Numbered from the stretch's first letter, positions 7,384 through 15,972 are shown. The stretch: DNA of 17,364 nucleotides from Acholeplasmataceae bacterium (GCA_016934175.1 JAFGTI010000046.1:1-17364); one strand, 5' to 3'. Notes: generated by a model from the sequence alone, not told the origin. A program made the numbers and translations.

Positions 7384-7752
7384 ATGAACATTAAAAAAAT
7401 AATAGCTTCATATATGATAATTGTTGGTATCGGAATTATTGGATTATGGATTATGTTGTTTGCAACAGATCAAATTCCAGAACTAGAGACTGAACCCATA
7501 GCGATTGCGTTTCATATCTTCATTGAAATAGCGATGGGGATTATCAGTTTCATTGCTGGTTTGTCTTTGCTTAAGAATTATAAATATCAAAAAGAATTAA
7601 TTATTTTTGCTAATGGAATGATTTGTTATTCGGTAATCAATTCTAGTGGATATTATGGAGATTTGAAACAATACTCAATGATCTTGATGTTTTTCGTTAT
7701 TTTATTATTTTCTTTGAGCTGTGTATTTTTGATCATCAAAACAAATAAATAA
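7384..7752 (+). CDS. Small four-helix membrane protein of unknown function
   Basis: A 122-residue protein with four hydrophobic segments (about 5-27, 40-62, 70-85 and 97-118) joined by short polar loops. The first loop contains PELETEP and the third helix is followed by NSSGYYGD. I recall similar uncharacterised proteins with an ETEP and an SPGYY motif, but no named family. I chose the ATG at 7384 because AAGGAAAA lies just before it. An upstream in-frame ATG at 7330 would put the start inside the ppdK terminator stem and has no ribosome site. No promoter is evident between that terminator and the gene, so expression may depend on readthrough. A terminator follows at 7783. Confidence 0.7.
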   Translation: MNIKKIIASYMIIVGIGIIGLWIMLFATDQIPELETEPIAIAFHIFIEIAMGIISFIAGLSLLKNYKYQKELIIFANGMICYSVINSSGYYGDLKQYSMILMFFVILLFSLSCVFLIIKTNK

Positions 7753-7782
7753 TATAAAATTAACCAATTAAATTTAACATTT

Positions 7783-7812
7783 GCCCAATGATTTTTATAG
7801 TTGGGCTTTTTG
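7783..7812 (+). terminator. Terminator after the small membrane protein
   Basis: gcccaa (7783-7788) pairs with ttgggc (7801-7806) across a 12-base loop, followed by a run of five T. It separates the small membrane protein from the ABC exporter operon. Confidence 0.75.
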
Positions 7813-7863
7813 TGTCACATTAAAAAATTTAGCTCAAAAATAAATTATCGGAAAAAATGTAAA

Positions 7864-7883
7864 TTTGTTGACAAATCAACAAA
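7864..7883. promoter_or_regulatory. Probable MarR-type operator of the ABC exporter operon
   Basis: A perfect inverted repeat, TTTGTTGA-CAAA-TCAACAAA, has 8-bp arms and a 4-bp centre. It completely covers the -35 hexamer TTGACA (7868-7873). The GTTGA-N4-TCAAC core resembles known MarR-family operators such as that of MexR. The operon it controls ends in a MarR-type gene (11558-11977), so autoregulation is the simple reading. Confidence 0.65.
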
Positions 7884-7895
7884 AATACGGATAAT
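7868..7895 (+). promoter_or_regulatory. Promoter of the ABC-ABC-marR operon
   Basis: A perfect TTGACA (7868-7873), a 16-bp spacer and GATAAT (7890-7895) make this the best -35/-10 pair in the window. The first ATG is 31 bp downstream of the -10, with AGAGG six bases before it. Confidence 0.8.
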
Positions 7896-7926
7896 AGAAA
7901 GTAGTCATAAATATAAGAGGTGAGGT

Positions 7927-9696
7927 ATGTTTAAATTATTTAAATATTTCAAATGGTATCACTGGATTTTCATTCTTTTCATAGTAGGGTTTATTTACCT
8001 GCAAGTACAACTCGATTTAAAACTTCCTGAATATATTGGAAGTATCATCGTACTGATTGGTACAGGTGTTGAAACTGGGACATCTCAGACTTCACTTATA
8101 TTAAGAGAAGGCGGAGAAATGTTATTAATCGCCTTAGGCAGTATTGCGCTGACTATAACTGTTAGTTATATTGCTGCAAGACTGGGTACTAAGCTAGCTA
8201 ATACACTTAGAAGTAAAATATTTCAACAGGTCCAAGGGTTTTCTTCTGAAGAAATCAATAAATTTACAACACCATCTTTGATTACGCGTACGACAAATGA
8301 TGTACAACAAGTTCAGATGACTACAATTATTATGCTTAGAATGCTTGTTACTGCGCCAATTATGGCAATCTCGGGTATTAATAAGATTACAAACATGAAC
8401 TCATCAATGTCTTTAGTTGTTATGGCAGGAGTGGTTGCTATTATTACTTTAATAACAATCATCTTTATACTTGTAGGTCCTAAATATGGTAAGATTCAAA
8501 AATTAACAGATGATTTAAATCAAGTGACTAGAGAAACACTGACTGGCATCCGTGTTGTTAGGGCACATCACGCAGAAGATGTGCAACAAAATAAATTCGA
8601 AGACGTTAATAAGACTATTACCAAGACTAACATATTTGTTAATACTGCAATGAGTTTCATTGGTCCAGGCATGAATATTATTATGTATAGTATGAATTTA
8701 GGGTTAGTATTAGTGGGTGCATTATTGATTAGTGATAATCTTTTAGGCGCTAATGCATATGAAGGTATATCGCTTCAAGCTCAATTTACACAATATTCAA
8801 TGGTTATCCTAATGTCATTTATGATGCTTATCATGCTGTTCATTTTCTTACCAAGAGCATGGGTTTCAGCAAGAAGAGTAAGTGCGGTATTAAACACAAA
8901 ACCAAAAATTGATGATCGACTAGCAAACGATATTGCGCCATCTGACGATGTCGAAATTGAATTTATTAATGTTTGCTTTAGATATCCCAATGCAGAAGAA
9001 TGTGTCTTAAAAGATTTGAATTTTAAAGTTAAAAAAGGTGAAACTTTGGCTTTTATTGGATCAACTGGTTCTGGTAAGTCAACAATCGTTCAATTGATTT
9101 TAAGATTCTATGAAGTTACTGAAGGACAAATATTGATTAATAAGAAGGATATTAAACATTATAAGCTAAGTGATCTATATAGCTTGATGGGGTATGTTCC
9201 TCAACAAGGCATCTTATTTTCAGGAGACGTGATGTCAAATGCAGTATTAGGTAACACCAATGCAACTGAAAAAGAAGTGATGGAAGCTATCGAAATTGCT
9301 CAATTTAAGGAGTATATCGATGAATCTGAAGAAGGTCTACATCGTGCAATTGATCAAGGTGGAAACAATGTTTCTGGTGGACAGAAACAAAGACTTGCTA
9401 TTACCAGAGCACTTGTAAAAAAACCTGCAATCTTTTTATTTGATGATTCATTTAGTGCACTAGATTATAGAACAGACAAATCACTTCGTAATGCACTTAA
9501 AAAGGTTACTGACAATGCATTAAAAATCATTATTGGACAACGAATTGGAACCATTATGGATGCTGAACAAATTATTGTATTGGATAAAGGAGAAATTGTT
9601 GGAAAAGGAACTCATAAAGAGTTACTTGAAACTTGTAAACCTTATCAAGATATTGCTTTTGCACAACTTTCAAAGGAGGAATTGACTCATGCCTAA
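7927..9696 (+). CDS. ABC exporter half-transporter with degenerate ATP site (subunit 1 of heterodimer)
   Basis: A type IV (ABCB-like) half-exporter of 589 residues: an N-terminal six-helix membrane domain (about 10-320) and a nucleotide-binding domain (about 340-580). The NBD has Walker A GSTGSGKST (378-386), Q-loop YVPQQ, an intact signature SGGQ (483-486) and Walker B IFLFDDS. At the catalytic position Asp507 replaces Glu, and Gln538 replaces the H-loop His. This is the pattern of the non-catalytic subunit in BmrC/LmrC/TM287-type heterodimers. The downstream gene supplies the catalytic NBD and overlaps by 8 bp with its AAAGGAGG inside this gene, indicating coupled translation. The likely role is efflux of drugs, lipids or peptides across the membrane. 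The substrate is unknown, and the MarR gene in the operon favours a stress or drug role. Confidence 0.93.
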   Translation: MFKLFKYFKWYHWIFILFIVGFIYLQVQLDLKLPEYIGSIIVLIGTGVETGTSQTSLILREGGEMLLIALGSIALTITVSYIAARLGTKLANTLRSKIFQQVQGFSSEEINKFTTPSLITRTTNDVQQVQMTTIIMLRMLVTAPIMAISGINKITNMNSSMSLVVMAGVVAIITLITIIFILVGPKYGKIQKLTDDLNQVTRETLTGIRVVRAHHAEDVQQNKFEDVNKTITKTNIFVNTAMSFIGPGMNIIMYSMNLGLVLVGALLISDNLLGANAYEGISLQAQFTQYSMVILMSFMMLIMLFIFLPRAWVSARRVSAVLNTKPKIDDRLANDIAPSDDVEIEFINVCFRYPNAEECVLKDLNFKVKKGETLAFIGSTGSGKSTIVQLILRFYEVTEGQILINKKDIKHYKLSDLYSLMGYVPQQGILFSGDVMSNAVLGNTNATEKEVMEAIEIAQFKEYIDESEEGLHRAIDQGGNNVSGGQKQRLAITRALVKKPAIFLFDDSFSALDYRTDKSLRNALKKVTDNALKIIIGQRIGTIMDAEQIIVLDKGEIVGKGTHKELLETCKPYQDIAFAQLSKEELTHA

Positions 9697-11548
9697 TGAA
9701 GAAAAAAAGTCATCTACTCCGATAAGACGTGGTCCAGGAAGCGGACATGGACCTGCAGGAAGATTTGCTGGTGAAAAACCGAAATCTATGAAAAAAGCAT
9801 TAAAGCAATTATTGCGATATTTAAAACCTTATAACTTTGCTTTAATTCTTGTTATGATATTTGCTATAGCTGGGGCTGCATTTAGCATCTTTGGACCAGA
9901 TTTATTAGGAGATATCACAAATGAGGTTCAAAAAGGAATTACTATAAATTCTATGTTTGTGCCTTTAGCTACAAATGTTGATTTTGAGGCTATTTGGAAA
10001 ATTGTTTATCTTTTAATTGGATTATATATTGCAAGTTATACATTTAACCTAACTCAAGGAATTATCATCACACGAGTGACTCAAAGAATCACTAAAGAAA
10101 TGCGTTCTAATCTATTTGATAAGATGGATAGATTACCTCTTAAGTATTTTGATAAAACAAGTCATGGTGATACATTATCAAGAATGACTAATGATATTGA
10201 CACCATTGGTCAAGCGTTAAATGGATCGGTATCAACGCTATTTTCATCAATAACACTGATTATTGGTGTCTTTATTATGATGTTGACAATTAGCTGGCAA
10301 TTAACATTAGTTGCTGTTGTTATTCTTCCATTAAGTGCATTTATTATGAGTAGAATTATTAAGATATCACAAAAGTACTTTACAGCACAACGTAAAATAT
10401 TAGGTCATCTGAACGGTCATATCGAAGAATCCTTCTCTGGACAACAAATCATCAAAGCGTTTAATGCTGAGGATCAATCAAATCAAGTGTTCGAAAAGCA
10501 TAATGAAGAATTATATAGTATGACTTGGAAAAGTCAATTTATTTCAGGGCTTATGATGCCAATCATGGGTTTTGTAGGCAATCTAAGTTATGTAGCAATA
10601 TCGGTTTTTGGTGGTATTCTTGCTGTTGCTGGTAGTATTCTTATTGGTGATATTGTTTCAATGCTTATGTATGTTAGAACATTTAGCCAACCATTAGGTC
10701 AAATCGCTCAAGCAATGACTCAAGCTCAAACTGCATTAGCGGCTTCTGAAAGAGTTTTTGAATTCTTAAATGAAGAAGAAATGGAAGAAGAGATTGAAGC
10801 GATATCTATTAATCAGGTTAAAGGAGATGTTGAATTTAGACATGTTAAATTCGGTTACATAGAAGGTAAGGAAATTATACATGATTTAAATGTGAAGATT
10901 AAATCAGGTCAAAAAGTAGCCATTGTTGGTCCAACTGGAGCTGGTAAAACAACGATTGTTAATTTATTAATGCGCTTTTACGAAGTTAATTCAGGAGATA
11001 TCTTAGTTGATGGTATTTCTACAAAGCGTATGTCAAGAAATAGTGTTCATGAACTCTTTGGTATGGTTTTACAAGATACTTGGTTATTTAAAGGATCAAT
11101 AAAAGATAACTTAATTTATGGTAGAAGAGATGCTACAATGGAAGAAGTTGTAAAAGCTGCGAAGACAGCGAATGTCCATCATTTTATCAAATCGCATCCT
11201 TTTGGGTATGAAATGGAACTTGATGAAAATTCTAATATATCACAAGGACAAAAACAATTATTAACTATCGCTAGAGCAATGGTTGCTGATGCACCTATGT
11301 TGATTTTAGATGAAGCGACATCAAGTGTTGATGTGCGAACAGAAATTTTAATTCAAGAAGCGATGGATGAACTCATGAAGGGTAGAACAACATTTGTTAT
11401 TGCCCACCGTTTATCAACGATTAAGAATGCAGATATGATCTTGGTACTAAAAGATGGAAATGTGATTGAAACAGGAAAACATCAAGAATTACTTGATAAA
11501 AATGGTTTCTATGCAGATCTATACAATAGCCAATTTGAACCAGCGTAG
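9689..11548 (+). CDS. ABC exporter half-transporter with catalytic ATP site (subunit 2 of heterodimer)
   Basis: A 619-residue half-exporter. An N-terminal basic, Gly/Pro-rich cytosolic extension (about 1-38) precedes a six-helix membrane domain (about 45-350) and an NBD. The NBD has Walker A GPTGAGKTT (414-422), Q-loop VLQDTWLF, Walker B LILDEATSS with catalytic Glu542, and H-loop His573 in AHRLST. Its own signature is degenerate, SQGQ (518-521) instead of SGGQ. In a head-to-tail dimer this pairs with the defective Walker B and H-loop of subunit 1, giving one working and one degenerate ATP site. Both partners carry complementary defects, as expected for a BmrCD/LmrCD-like heterodimer. It overlaps the previous gene by 8 bp and ends next to the ribosome site of the regulator. 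Confidence 0.94.
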   Translation: MPNEEKKSSTPIRRGPGSGHGPAGRFAGEKPKSMKKALKQLLRYLKPYNFALILVMIFAIAGAAFSIFGPDLLGDITNEVQKGITINSMFVPLATNVDFEAIWKIVYLLIGLYIASYTFNLTQGIIITRVTQRITKEMRSNLFDKMDRLPLKYFDKTSHGDTLSRMTNDIDTIGQALNGSVSTLFSSITLIIGVFIMMLTISWQLTLVAVVILPLSAFIMSRIIKISQKYFTAQRKILGHLNGHIEESFSGQQIIKAFNAEDQSNQVFEKHNEELYSMTWKSQFISGLMMPIMGFVGNLSYVAISVFGGILAVAGSILIGDIVSMLMYVRTFSQPLGQIAQAMTQAQTALAASERVFEFLNEEEMEEEIEAISINQVKGDVEFRHVKFGYIEGKEIIHDLNVKIKSGQKVAIVGPTGAGKTTIVNLLMRFYEVNSGDILVDGISTKRMSRNSVHELFGMVLQDTWLFKGSIKDNLIYGRRDATMEEVVKAAKTANVHHFIKSHPFGYEMELDENSNISQGQKQLLTIARAMVADAPMLILDEATSSVDVRTEILIQEAMDELMKGRTTFVIAHRLSTIKNADMILVLKDGNVIETGKHQELLDKNGFYADLYNSQFEPA

Positions 11549-11557
11549 GTGATGGCG

Positions 11558-11977
11558 ATGAATCACGATATGTCTATGCTTCCCATGCTCTTTTCTGCAC
11601 TTCAAAAGAAAATGATGGAGCAGCACCAAAAGATAATGGATAAATATCAAATCAGTAAATCACATATGCCATATATCATGATGCTCAAATCAAATAAAGA
11701 AGGCATGACTCAACATGAACTCACTGAAAAATCTTTTCTTGATAAAGCCCTAACTTCAAGATCCTTAAGAGAATTATTAGAAAAGGGATATGTAGAAAAA
11801 GAAAATACGAGTAAGTATAAAAATAAATTTAGAATTACTGAAAAAGGTTCACAAGTTGCTAGAGCATTTAAAATAGAAGGAGCGAAAGTACATAAGAAAG
11901 TATTAGAGGCTCTATCGGATGAAGAGATAGAGCAACTTGGGAAAATAGTATCTAAGATATATGAGGCATTTGAATAA
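11558..11977 (+). CDS. MarR-family transcriptional regulator
   Basis: A 139-residue winged-helix regulator of MarR type. It has an N-terminal helical dimerisation part rich in Met (about 1-45), a helix-turn-helix (MTQHELTEKSFLDKALTSRS, about 49-70), the wing region (KENTSKYKNKFRITEKG) and a C-terminal dimer helix. I place the start at the ATG 11558: AGGTG (11547-11551) lies six bases ahead of it, and the in-frame GTG 11549 and ATG 11552 fall in that ribosome site or too close to it. It is the last gene of the exporter operon. The palindrome over the operon -35 is its probable operator, so it likely represses the exporter and itself until a ligand binds. That is inference from layout. Confidence 0.88.
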   Translation: MNHDMSMLPMLFSALQKKMMEQHQKIMDKYQISKSHMPYIMMLKSNKEGMTQHELTEKSFLDKALTSRSLRELLEKGYVEKENTSKYKNKFRITEKGSQVARAFKIEGAKVHKKVLEALSDEEIEQLGKIVSKIYEAFE

Positions 11978-11985
11978 TTAAAGTG

Positions 11986-12018
11986 AAGAATGCGATTTAT
12001 TTTTGCATTCTTTTTTTT
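11986..12018 (+). terminator. Terminator of the ABC-ABC-marR operon
   Basis: aagaatgc (11986-11993) pairs with gcattctt (12005-12012) around an 11-base loop; eight T (12011-12018) follow the GC core. It starts nine bases after the marR stop. Confidence 0.88.
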
Positions 12019-12060
12019 AAAACGTTTTCTTAGATAACTCTTTTTGAAGATAACATTTTA

Positions 12061-12069
12061 TGTTATAAT
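12061..12069 (+). promoter_or_regulatory. Extended -10 promoter of the Na/Pi transporter-uvrB unit
   Basis: TGTTATAAT gives a perfect TATAAT (12064-12069) with an extended TG. TTGAAG (12044-12049) lies only 14 bp upstream, too close for a standard -35. Transcription should start near 12076. A palindrome AAAACGTTTT at 12019-12028, loosely cre-like with two mismatches, lies about 40 bp upstream of the -10 box. Confidence 0.6.
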
Positions 12070-12106
12070 ACGATTAGGCTTCATGATATTTATGGACATC
12101 TATGAT

Positions 12107-12128
12107 AAGCATCAAAAGATGCTTTTTT
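12107..12128 (+). promoter_or_regulatory. Terminator-like hairpin in the Na/Pi transporter leader (possible attenuator)
   Basis: AAGCATC (12107-12113), AAAA, GATGCTT (12118-12124) form a perfect 7-bp stem, and the T-run 12123-12128 makes it look like an intrinsic terminator. It lies between the only clear promoter (-10 at 12064) and the gene at 12173, so transcripts must read through it. A 15-codon open frame (ATG 12083, TAA 12128-12130) spans it, and a weaker upstream pairing (12078-12084 with 12102-12110) would compete for its left arm. Regulation is inferred only. Confidence 0.5.
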
Positions 12129-12172
12129 AATGAATAAGGGTTTTACATATTTCAGATATAAGGAGATTTGTA

Positions 12173-13873
12173 ATGTATATCTCATTGGGTTCGTTTAGTG
12201 ACAATTTAATGAATATTTTTGGTGGACTTGCACTGTTTTTATTCGGAATTACACTAATGAGTGATTCTTTAAAAACAGCTGCAGGTAACAGATTGAAATC
12301 GATAATTGAAAAAACAACGAATACGCCTTTGAAAGGTATTTTTGTTGGTATAATATTGACAATACTTATTCAATCTTCATCTGCAACAACTGCTTTAATG
12401 ATTGGTTTGTTAAGAGCAGGACTTATGACATTGCCACAATCGGTTGGTATTATCATGGGGGCAAATATTGGAACGACAGTTACTGCATTTATCATTGGTT
12501 TACCCATTGCTGATTATGGTTTGATTTTTATTGCATTTGGTGTTGTCATGTCCTTTATTAAAAAGAAAAAAATAAACCACTATGGTGGCGTATTAATTGG
12601 CTTAGGTATGCTATTTGTTGGCTTAAATACAATGTCTGCTGGACTTAAACCATTAGCTGCAACACAAACAGCAGAAACAATGTTTAATTCTTTTTCCGAT
12701 AATTGGTTTCTAGGTGCAATCTTTGGTACATTCTTTACTGCCATCATTCAATCATCTTCAGCAGCTATTGGGATATTAGAAAAACTCTATGCATTGAATA
12801 CAGAAGTTCAATCTATTACATTAAATGGCGCTATTCCCATTTTACTTGGAGCAAATATTGGAACAACCATCACTGCGTTTTTAGCTTCTATAGGTGGTAA
12901 TACAGAAAGTAAACGCGCAGCTGTGATTCACGTGATGTTCAATGTGATAGGTGCTTTATTCTTCCTTGTTATTCTAGTTCCATATGAAAATTTTATTCAG
13001 TGGTTTGAAACTAAATTTTTAAAACAATTCTCGATGTTATCAATAGCATTCGCACATGCGTTTGTTAACATAACGATGACAGTAATATTATTCTTCTTTA
13101 TCAAACCAATGATTATGGCAGCTAAATTTGTTGTAAAAGATAAGACAAATAAACAAATACCAGAAAATATGTTTGATGAAAAATTGATTCAAGAATCTCC
13201 AACACTAGCTTTAGAATTTGTCAAGAAAGCCCTTCTTTATATGGGCTCTATCGTTAAAGATTATTTTGAGATTGCAAAATCGTATAGTTTTAAAGAAAAC
13301 TCAAAACTTGTCGAAGAAGCATATCTACATGAAATGATGATTGATACATATGATCAGAAACTTCATGACTATTTGATTAAAATATCACAAGCTGGGCTTG
13401 ATAAGAATGACTCCAAAAAATTATCAAGAGACTTAGATACGATTAAAGACTTTGAGCGTATTGGCGATCATCTAACCAACATTGTAGAATTTTTCAAAGA
13501 GAGATATAGTGAATCTCAATTCTTATCAGTTGATGGAACTTCAGATTTAAATGAACTTTATAGTGTTCTTGAAGTCATGCTCAATGACACACTTGAAAGC
13601 TATGCAAACACTGATCCGGCTACCGCGAGAAAAGTAGTTGAAAATGAAGATGTCGTTGATGAACTTGAAGAAAGATTTAGATATCGTTATATAGAAAGAT
13701 TGAAAAATGGAGAAATCACCTTTATCGTTGCAGCAAATTATCCAGACATCTTATCAAATTTAGAACGTATTGGTGACCACCTAATGAATATTGCAAGTTC
13801 TGTTATTGAACCACTCTATGTACCACAAAGTGTTTTAGTTCCAAAACCTCACGAGATTGATAAAGATATATAA
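12173..13873 (+). CDS. Na/phosphate cotransporter with C-terminal PhoU-like domain
   Basis: A 566-residue membrane transporter of the Na/Pi cotransporter (NptA/YjbB, PF02690) family, expected to move phosphate with sodium. The membrane domain (about 10-320) contains the family's inverted repeat: QSSSATT (67-73) with GANIGTT (96-102), and QSSSAAIG (193-200) with a second GANIGTT. The cytosolic C-terminal part (about 340-550) is PhoU-like, with two ERIGDH copies (428-433 and 531-536), one in each helical repeat. Such tails are common in this family and may sense or gate phosphate flow. AAGGAG precedes the ATG. The gene sits behind a leader hairpin that may control readthrough. uvrB begins 12 bp later, probably in the same transcript. 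Confidence 0.92.
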   Translation: MYISLGSFSDNLMNIFGGLALFLFGITLMSDSLKTAAGNRLKSIIEKTTNTPLKGIFVGIILTILIQSSSATTALMIGLLRAGLMTLPQSVGIIMGANIGTTVTAFIIGLPIADYGLIFIAFGVVMSFIKKKKINHYGGVLIGLGMLFVGLNTMSAGLKPLAATQTAETMFNSFSDNWFLGAIFGTFFTAIIQSSSAAIGILEKLYALNTEVQSITLNGAIPILLGANIGTTITAFLASIGGNTESKRAAVIHVMFNVIGALFFLVILVPYENFIQWFETKFLKQFSMLSIAFAHAFVNITMTVILFFFIKPMIMAAKFVVKDKTNKQIPENMFDEKLIQESPTLALEFVKKALLYMGSIVKDYFEIAKSYSFKENSKLVEEAYLHEMMIDTYDQKLHDYLIKISQAGLDKNDSKKLSRDLDTIKDFERIGDHLTNIVEFFKERYSESQFLSVDGTSDLNELYSVLEVMLNDTLESYANTDPATARKVVENEDVVDELEERFRYRYIERLKNGEITFIVAANYPDILSNLERIGDHLMNIASSVIEPLYVPQSVLVPKPHEIDKDI

Positions 13874-13885
13874 GGAAGTGGCAAT

Positions 13886-15841
13886 ATGTTTGACCTTAAA
13901 GCACCTTTTACTCCTAAAGGGGATCAAATTAAAGCAATCGAATCTCTAAAAAACAATATAGAAAATGGAGTATCAGAACAAGTTCTTTTAGGTGCCACTG
14001 GAACAGGTAAAACCTTCACTATTGCTAATATTGTTTCTCATATACAAAAGAAAACCTTAATTCTCGCTCCTAATAAAACCCTTGCTGGTCAATTATATGG
14101 CGAACTTAAGGCTTTTTTTCCTCATAATCGTGTTGAGTATTTCATCTCATATTATGATTACTTTCAACCGGAAGCCTATGTTGTATCTTCGGACACATAC
14201 ATAGAAAAAGATTCATCAATCAATGATGAAATTGATGAAATGAGACATAGTGCAACAGCATCATTACTAGAAAATGAAGATGTAATTGTGGTTGCTTCAG
14301 TATCCTGTATTTATGGTATTGGTAATCCCGAAGATTATAAAAATTCTATGATATTTCTACGAATTGGCGATCAATATGGACGTGACGTTCTCATTAATAA
14401 ATTGGTTGAACTCACATATCAAAGAAATGATATTGATTTTCATAGAGGAACATTTAGAGTACGTGGTGACTCTATCGAGGTTATTCCAGCGTATGAAAGA
14501 GCACAAGGTATTAGAATTTCATTTTTTGGTGATGAAATAGAAGAAATTAAAAGATTTGATGTATTAACAGGACAAGCAATTGAAGCATTAAGTTTTGCTA
14601 CTGTTTTTCCAGCAACTCACTTTATGACAAATAAAGAAAAGCTTCATGAATCCATCCGAAGAATTAAAAACGAATTGCAAGAACAGATTGCATTTTTCAA
14701 GGGTGAAAATATGCTTCTTGAAGCTCAAAGAATTGAACAAAGAACAAAATATGACATGGAAATGTTAGAAGAAATTGGTATTTGTAGTGGCATTGAAAAT
14801 TATTCTAGACATTTGGCGCTACGTGAAGCAGGAGAAACACCTTCAACACTGATGGATTTTTTTGGTGATGATTTTTTACTAATCATTGATGAATCGCACG
14901 TGACAGTTCCACAAGTTAAAGGTATGTATTTTGGCGATCGATCAAGAAAACAAACATTGGTAAATTATGGATTTAGATTACCAAGTGCATTAGATAATAG
15001 ACCTTTGCAATTTGATGAGTTTGAAAGTAAAATGAAAAAAGTAATTTATCTATCTGCTACACCAGGTCCTTATGAACTTTCAAAAGGCATTCCAGTTATT
15101 GAACAAATCATTAGACCTACCTATTTACTTGATCCTGAAATTGAAGTTCGACCTTCAAAAGGCCAAATGGATGATCTATTTTTCGAGATAAAGAAGAGAG
15201 TAGCAGCAAATGAACGTGTCTTAGTTACAACCTTAACCATTCGCATGAGTGAAGATTTAACCGCTTATTTTAAACAACTCGGTGTCAAAGTCGCCTATTT
15301 GCATAGTGAAATTAAATCTTTAGAACGTATTACAATATTAAGAGATTTAAGATTAGGAAAATATGATGTTTTGATTGGTATTAATCTGTTAAGAGAGGGA
15401 CTTGATTTACCAGAGGTCTCGTTAGTCGCGATTTTAGATGCAGATAAGCAAGGATTTTTAAGAAGTGAACGTAGTTTAGTTCAAACAATTGGACGTGCAG
15501 CAAGAAATCAAAATGGAAGAGTCATCATGTATGCGGATTCAATTTCTTCAGCGATGGAATATGCAATAAATGAAACGAATAGGAGAAGAAACATCCAGAC
15601 TCAGTTTAATGAAATCAATCATGTTGTGCCGATTTCCATCCAAAAAGATATTAGAGATAAGATTTCACTCAAAGAGGATTTAATTGCTGAAGATAAGGAT
15701 TATACAAAACTAACTAAAAAAGACAAAGAAAAGATGATTAGATCGTTAGAGTCAGAGATGAAAGATGCAGCTAAAAATCTTAATTTTGAAAAAGCTGCAG
15801 AATTAAGAGATTTAATATTTGAATTAAAAACAGAGGATTAA
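13886..15841 (+). CDS. uvrB: Excinuclease ABC subunit B
   Basis: UvrB is the damage-verifying helicase-like subunit of nucleotide excision repair; it receives lesions from UvrA and recruits UvrC. The 651 residues compare with about 660-673 in Bacillus and E. coli. Visible are Walker A GATGTGKT (36-43), the DNA-clamping beta-hairpin segment YYDYFQPEAYV (89-99), the Walker B/helicase motif DESH (335-338), SATPGPYE, GINLLREGLDLPEV, motif VI QTIGRAAR (533-540) and a C-terminal UVR domain that binds UvrC (about 616-646). The ribosome site AAGGAAG overlaps the stop of the transporter gene, so the two are probably co-transcribed. No LexA-type box is evident upstream. uvrA is not adjacent on the visible side. 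A terminator overlaps the stop codon. Confidence 0.98.
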   Translation: MFDLKAPFTPKGDQIKAIESLKNNIENGVSEQVLLGATGTGKTFTIANIVSHIQKKTLILAPNKTLAGQLYGELKAFFPHNRVEYFISYYDYFQPEAYVVSSDTYIEKDSSINDEIDEMRHSATASLLENEDVIVVASVSCIYGIGNPEDYKNSMIFLRIGDQYGRDVLINKLVELTYQRNDIDFHRGTFRVRGDSIEVIPAYERAQGIRISFFGDEIEEIKRFDVLTGQAIEALSFATVFPATHFMTNKEKLHESIRRIKNELQEQIAFFKGENMLLEAQRIEQRTKYDMEMLEEIGICSGIENYSRHLALREAGETPSTLMDFFGDDFLLIIDESHVTVPQVKGMYFGDRSRKQTLVNYGFRLPSALDNRPLQFDEFESKMKKVIYLSATPGPYELSKGIPVIEQIIRPTYLLDPEIEVRPSKGQMDDLFFEIKKRVAANERVLVTTLTIRMSEDLTAYFKQLGVKVAYLHSEIKSLERITILRDLRLGKYDVLIGINLLREGLDLPEVSLVAILDADKQGFLRSERSLVQTIGRAARNQNGRVIMYADSISSAMEYAINETNRRRNIQTQFNEINHVVPISIQKDIRDKISLKEDLIAEDKDYTKLTKKDKEKMIRSLESEMKDAAKNLNFEKAAELRDLIFELKTED

Positions 15842-15854
15842 TTCCTCTTTTTTT
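15832..15854 (+). terminator. Terminator of uvrB
   Basis: agagga (15832-15837) pairs with tcctct (15843-15848) around ttaat, followed by T15849-15854. The hairpin contains the uvrB stop codon (15839-15841). Confidence 0.8.
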
Positions 15855-15905
15855 ATGCATATTCGTAAAATATAAAAAAAATAATCATAATCTATAATTT
15901 GCATA

Positions 15906-15914
15906 TGGTAAAAT
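15906..15914 (+). promoter_or_regulatory. Candidate promoter of the serine hydrolase gene
   Basis: TGGTAAAAT is an extended -10 identical to the two elements before the PPi-type PFK. A second candidate, TATAAT, lies at 15893-15898. Neither has a clear -35, so the true start is uncertain. The rest of 15855-15958 is AT-rich without visible genes. Confidence 0.4.
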
Positions 15915-15972
15915 ATGTTCAAATAATACTTGCAATTAGTGAAATACTATTAAATTGAAGGGGTGTGTATTG

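Noticed and set aside
15955..15972. TTG start six codons upstream for the serine hydrolase
   Set aside because: It precedes the GGGGTG ribosome site; the ATG at 15973 has correct spacing and family-like length.
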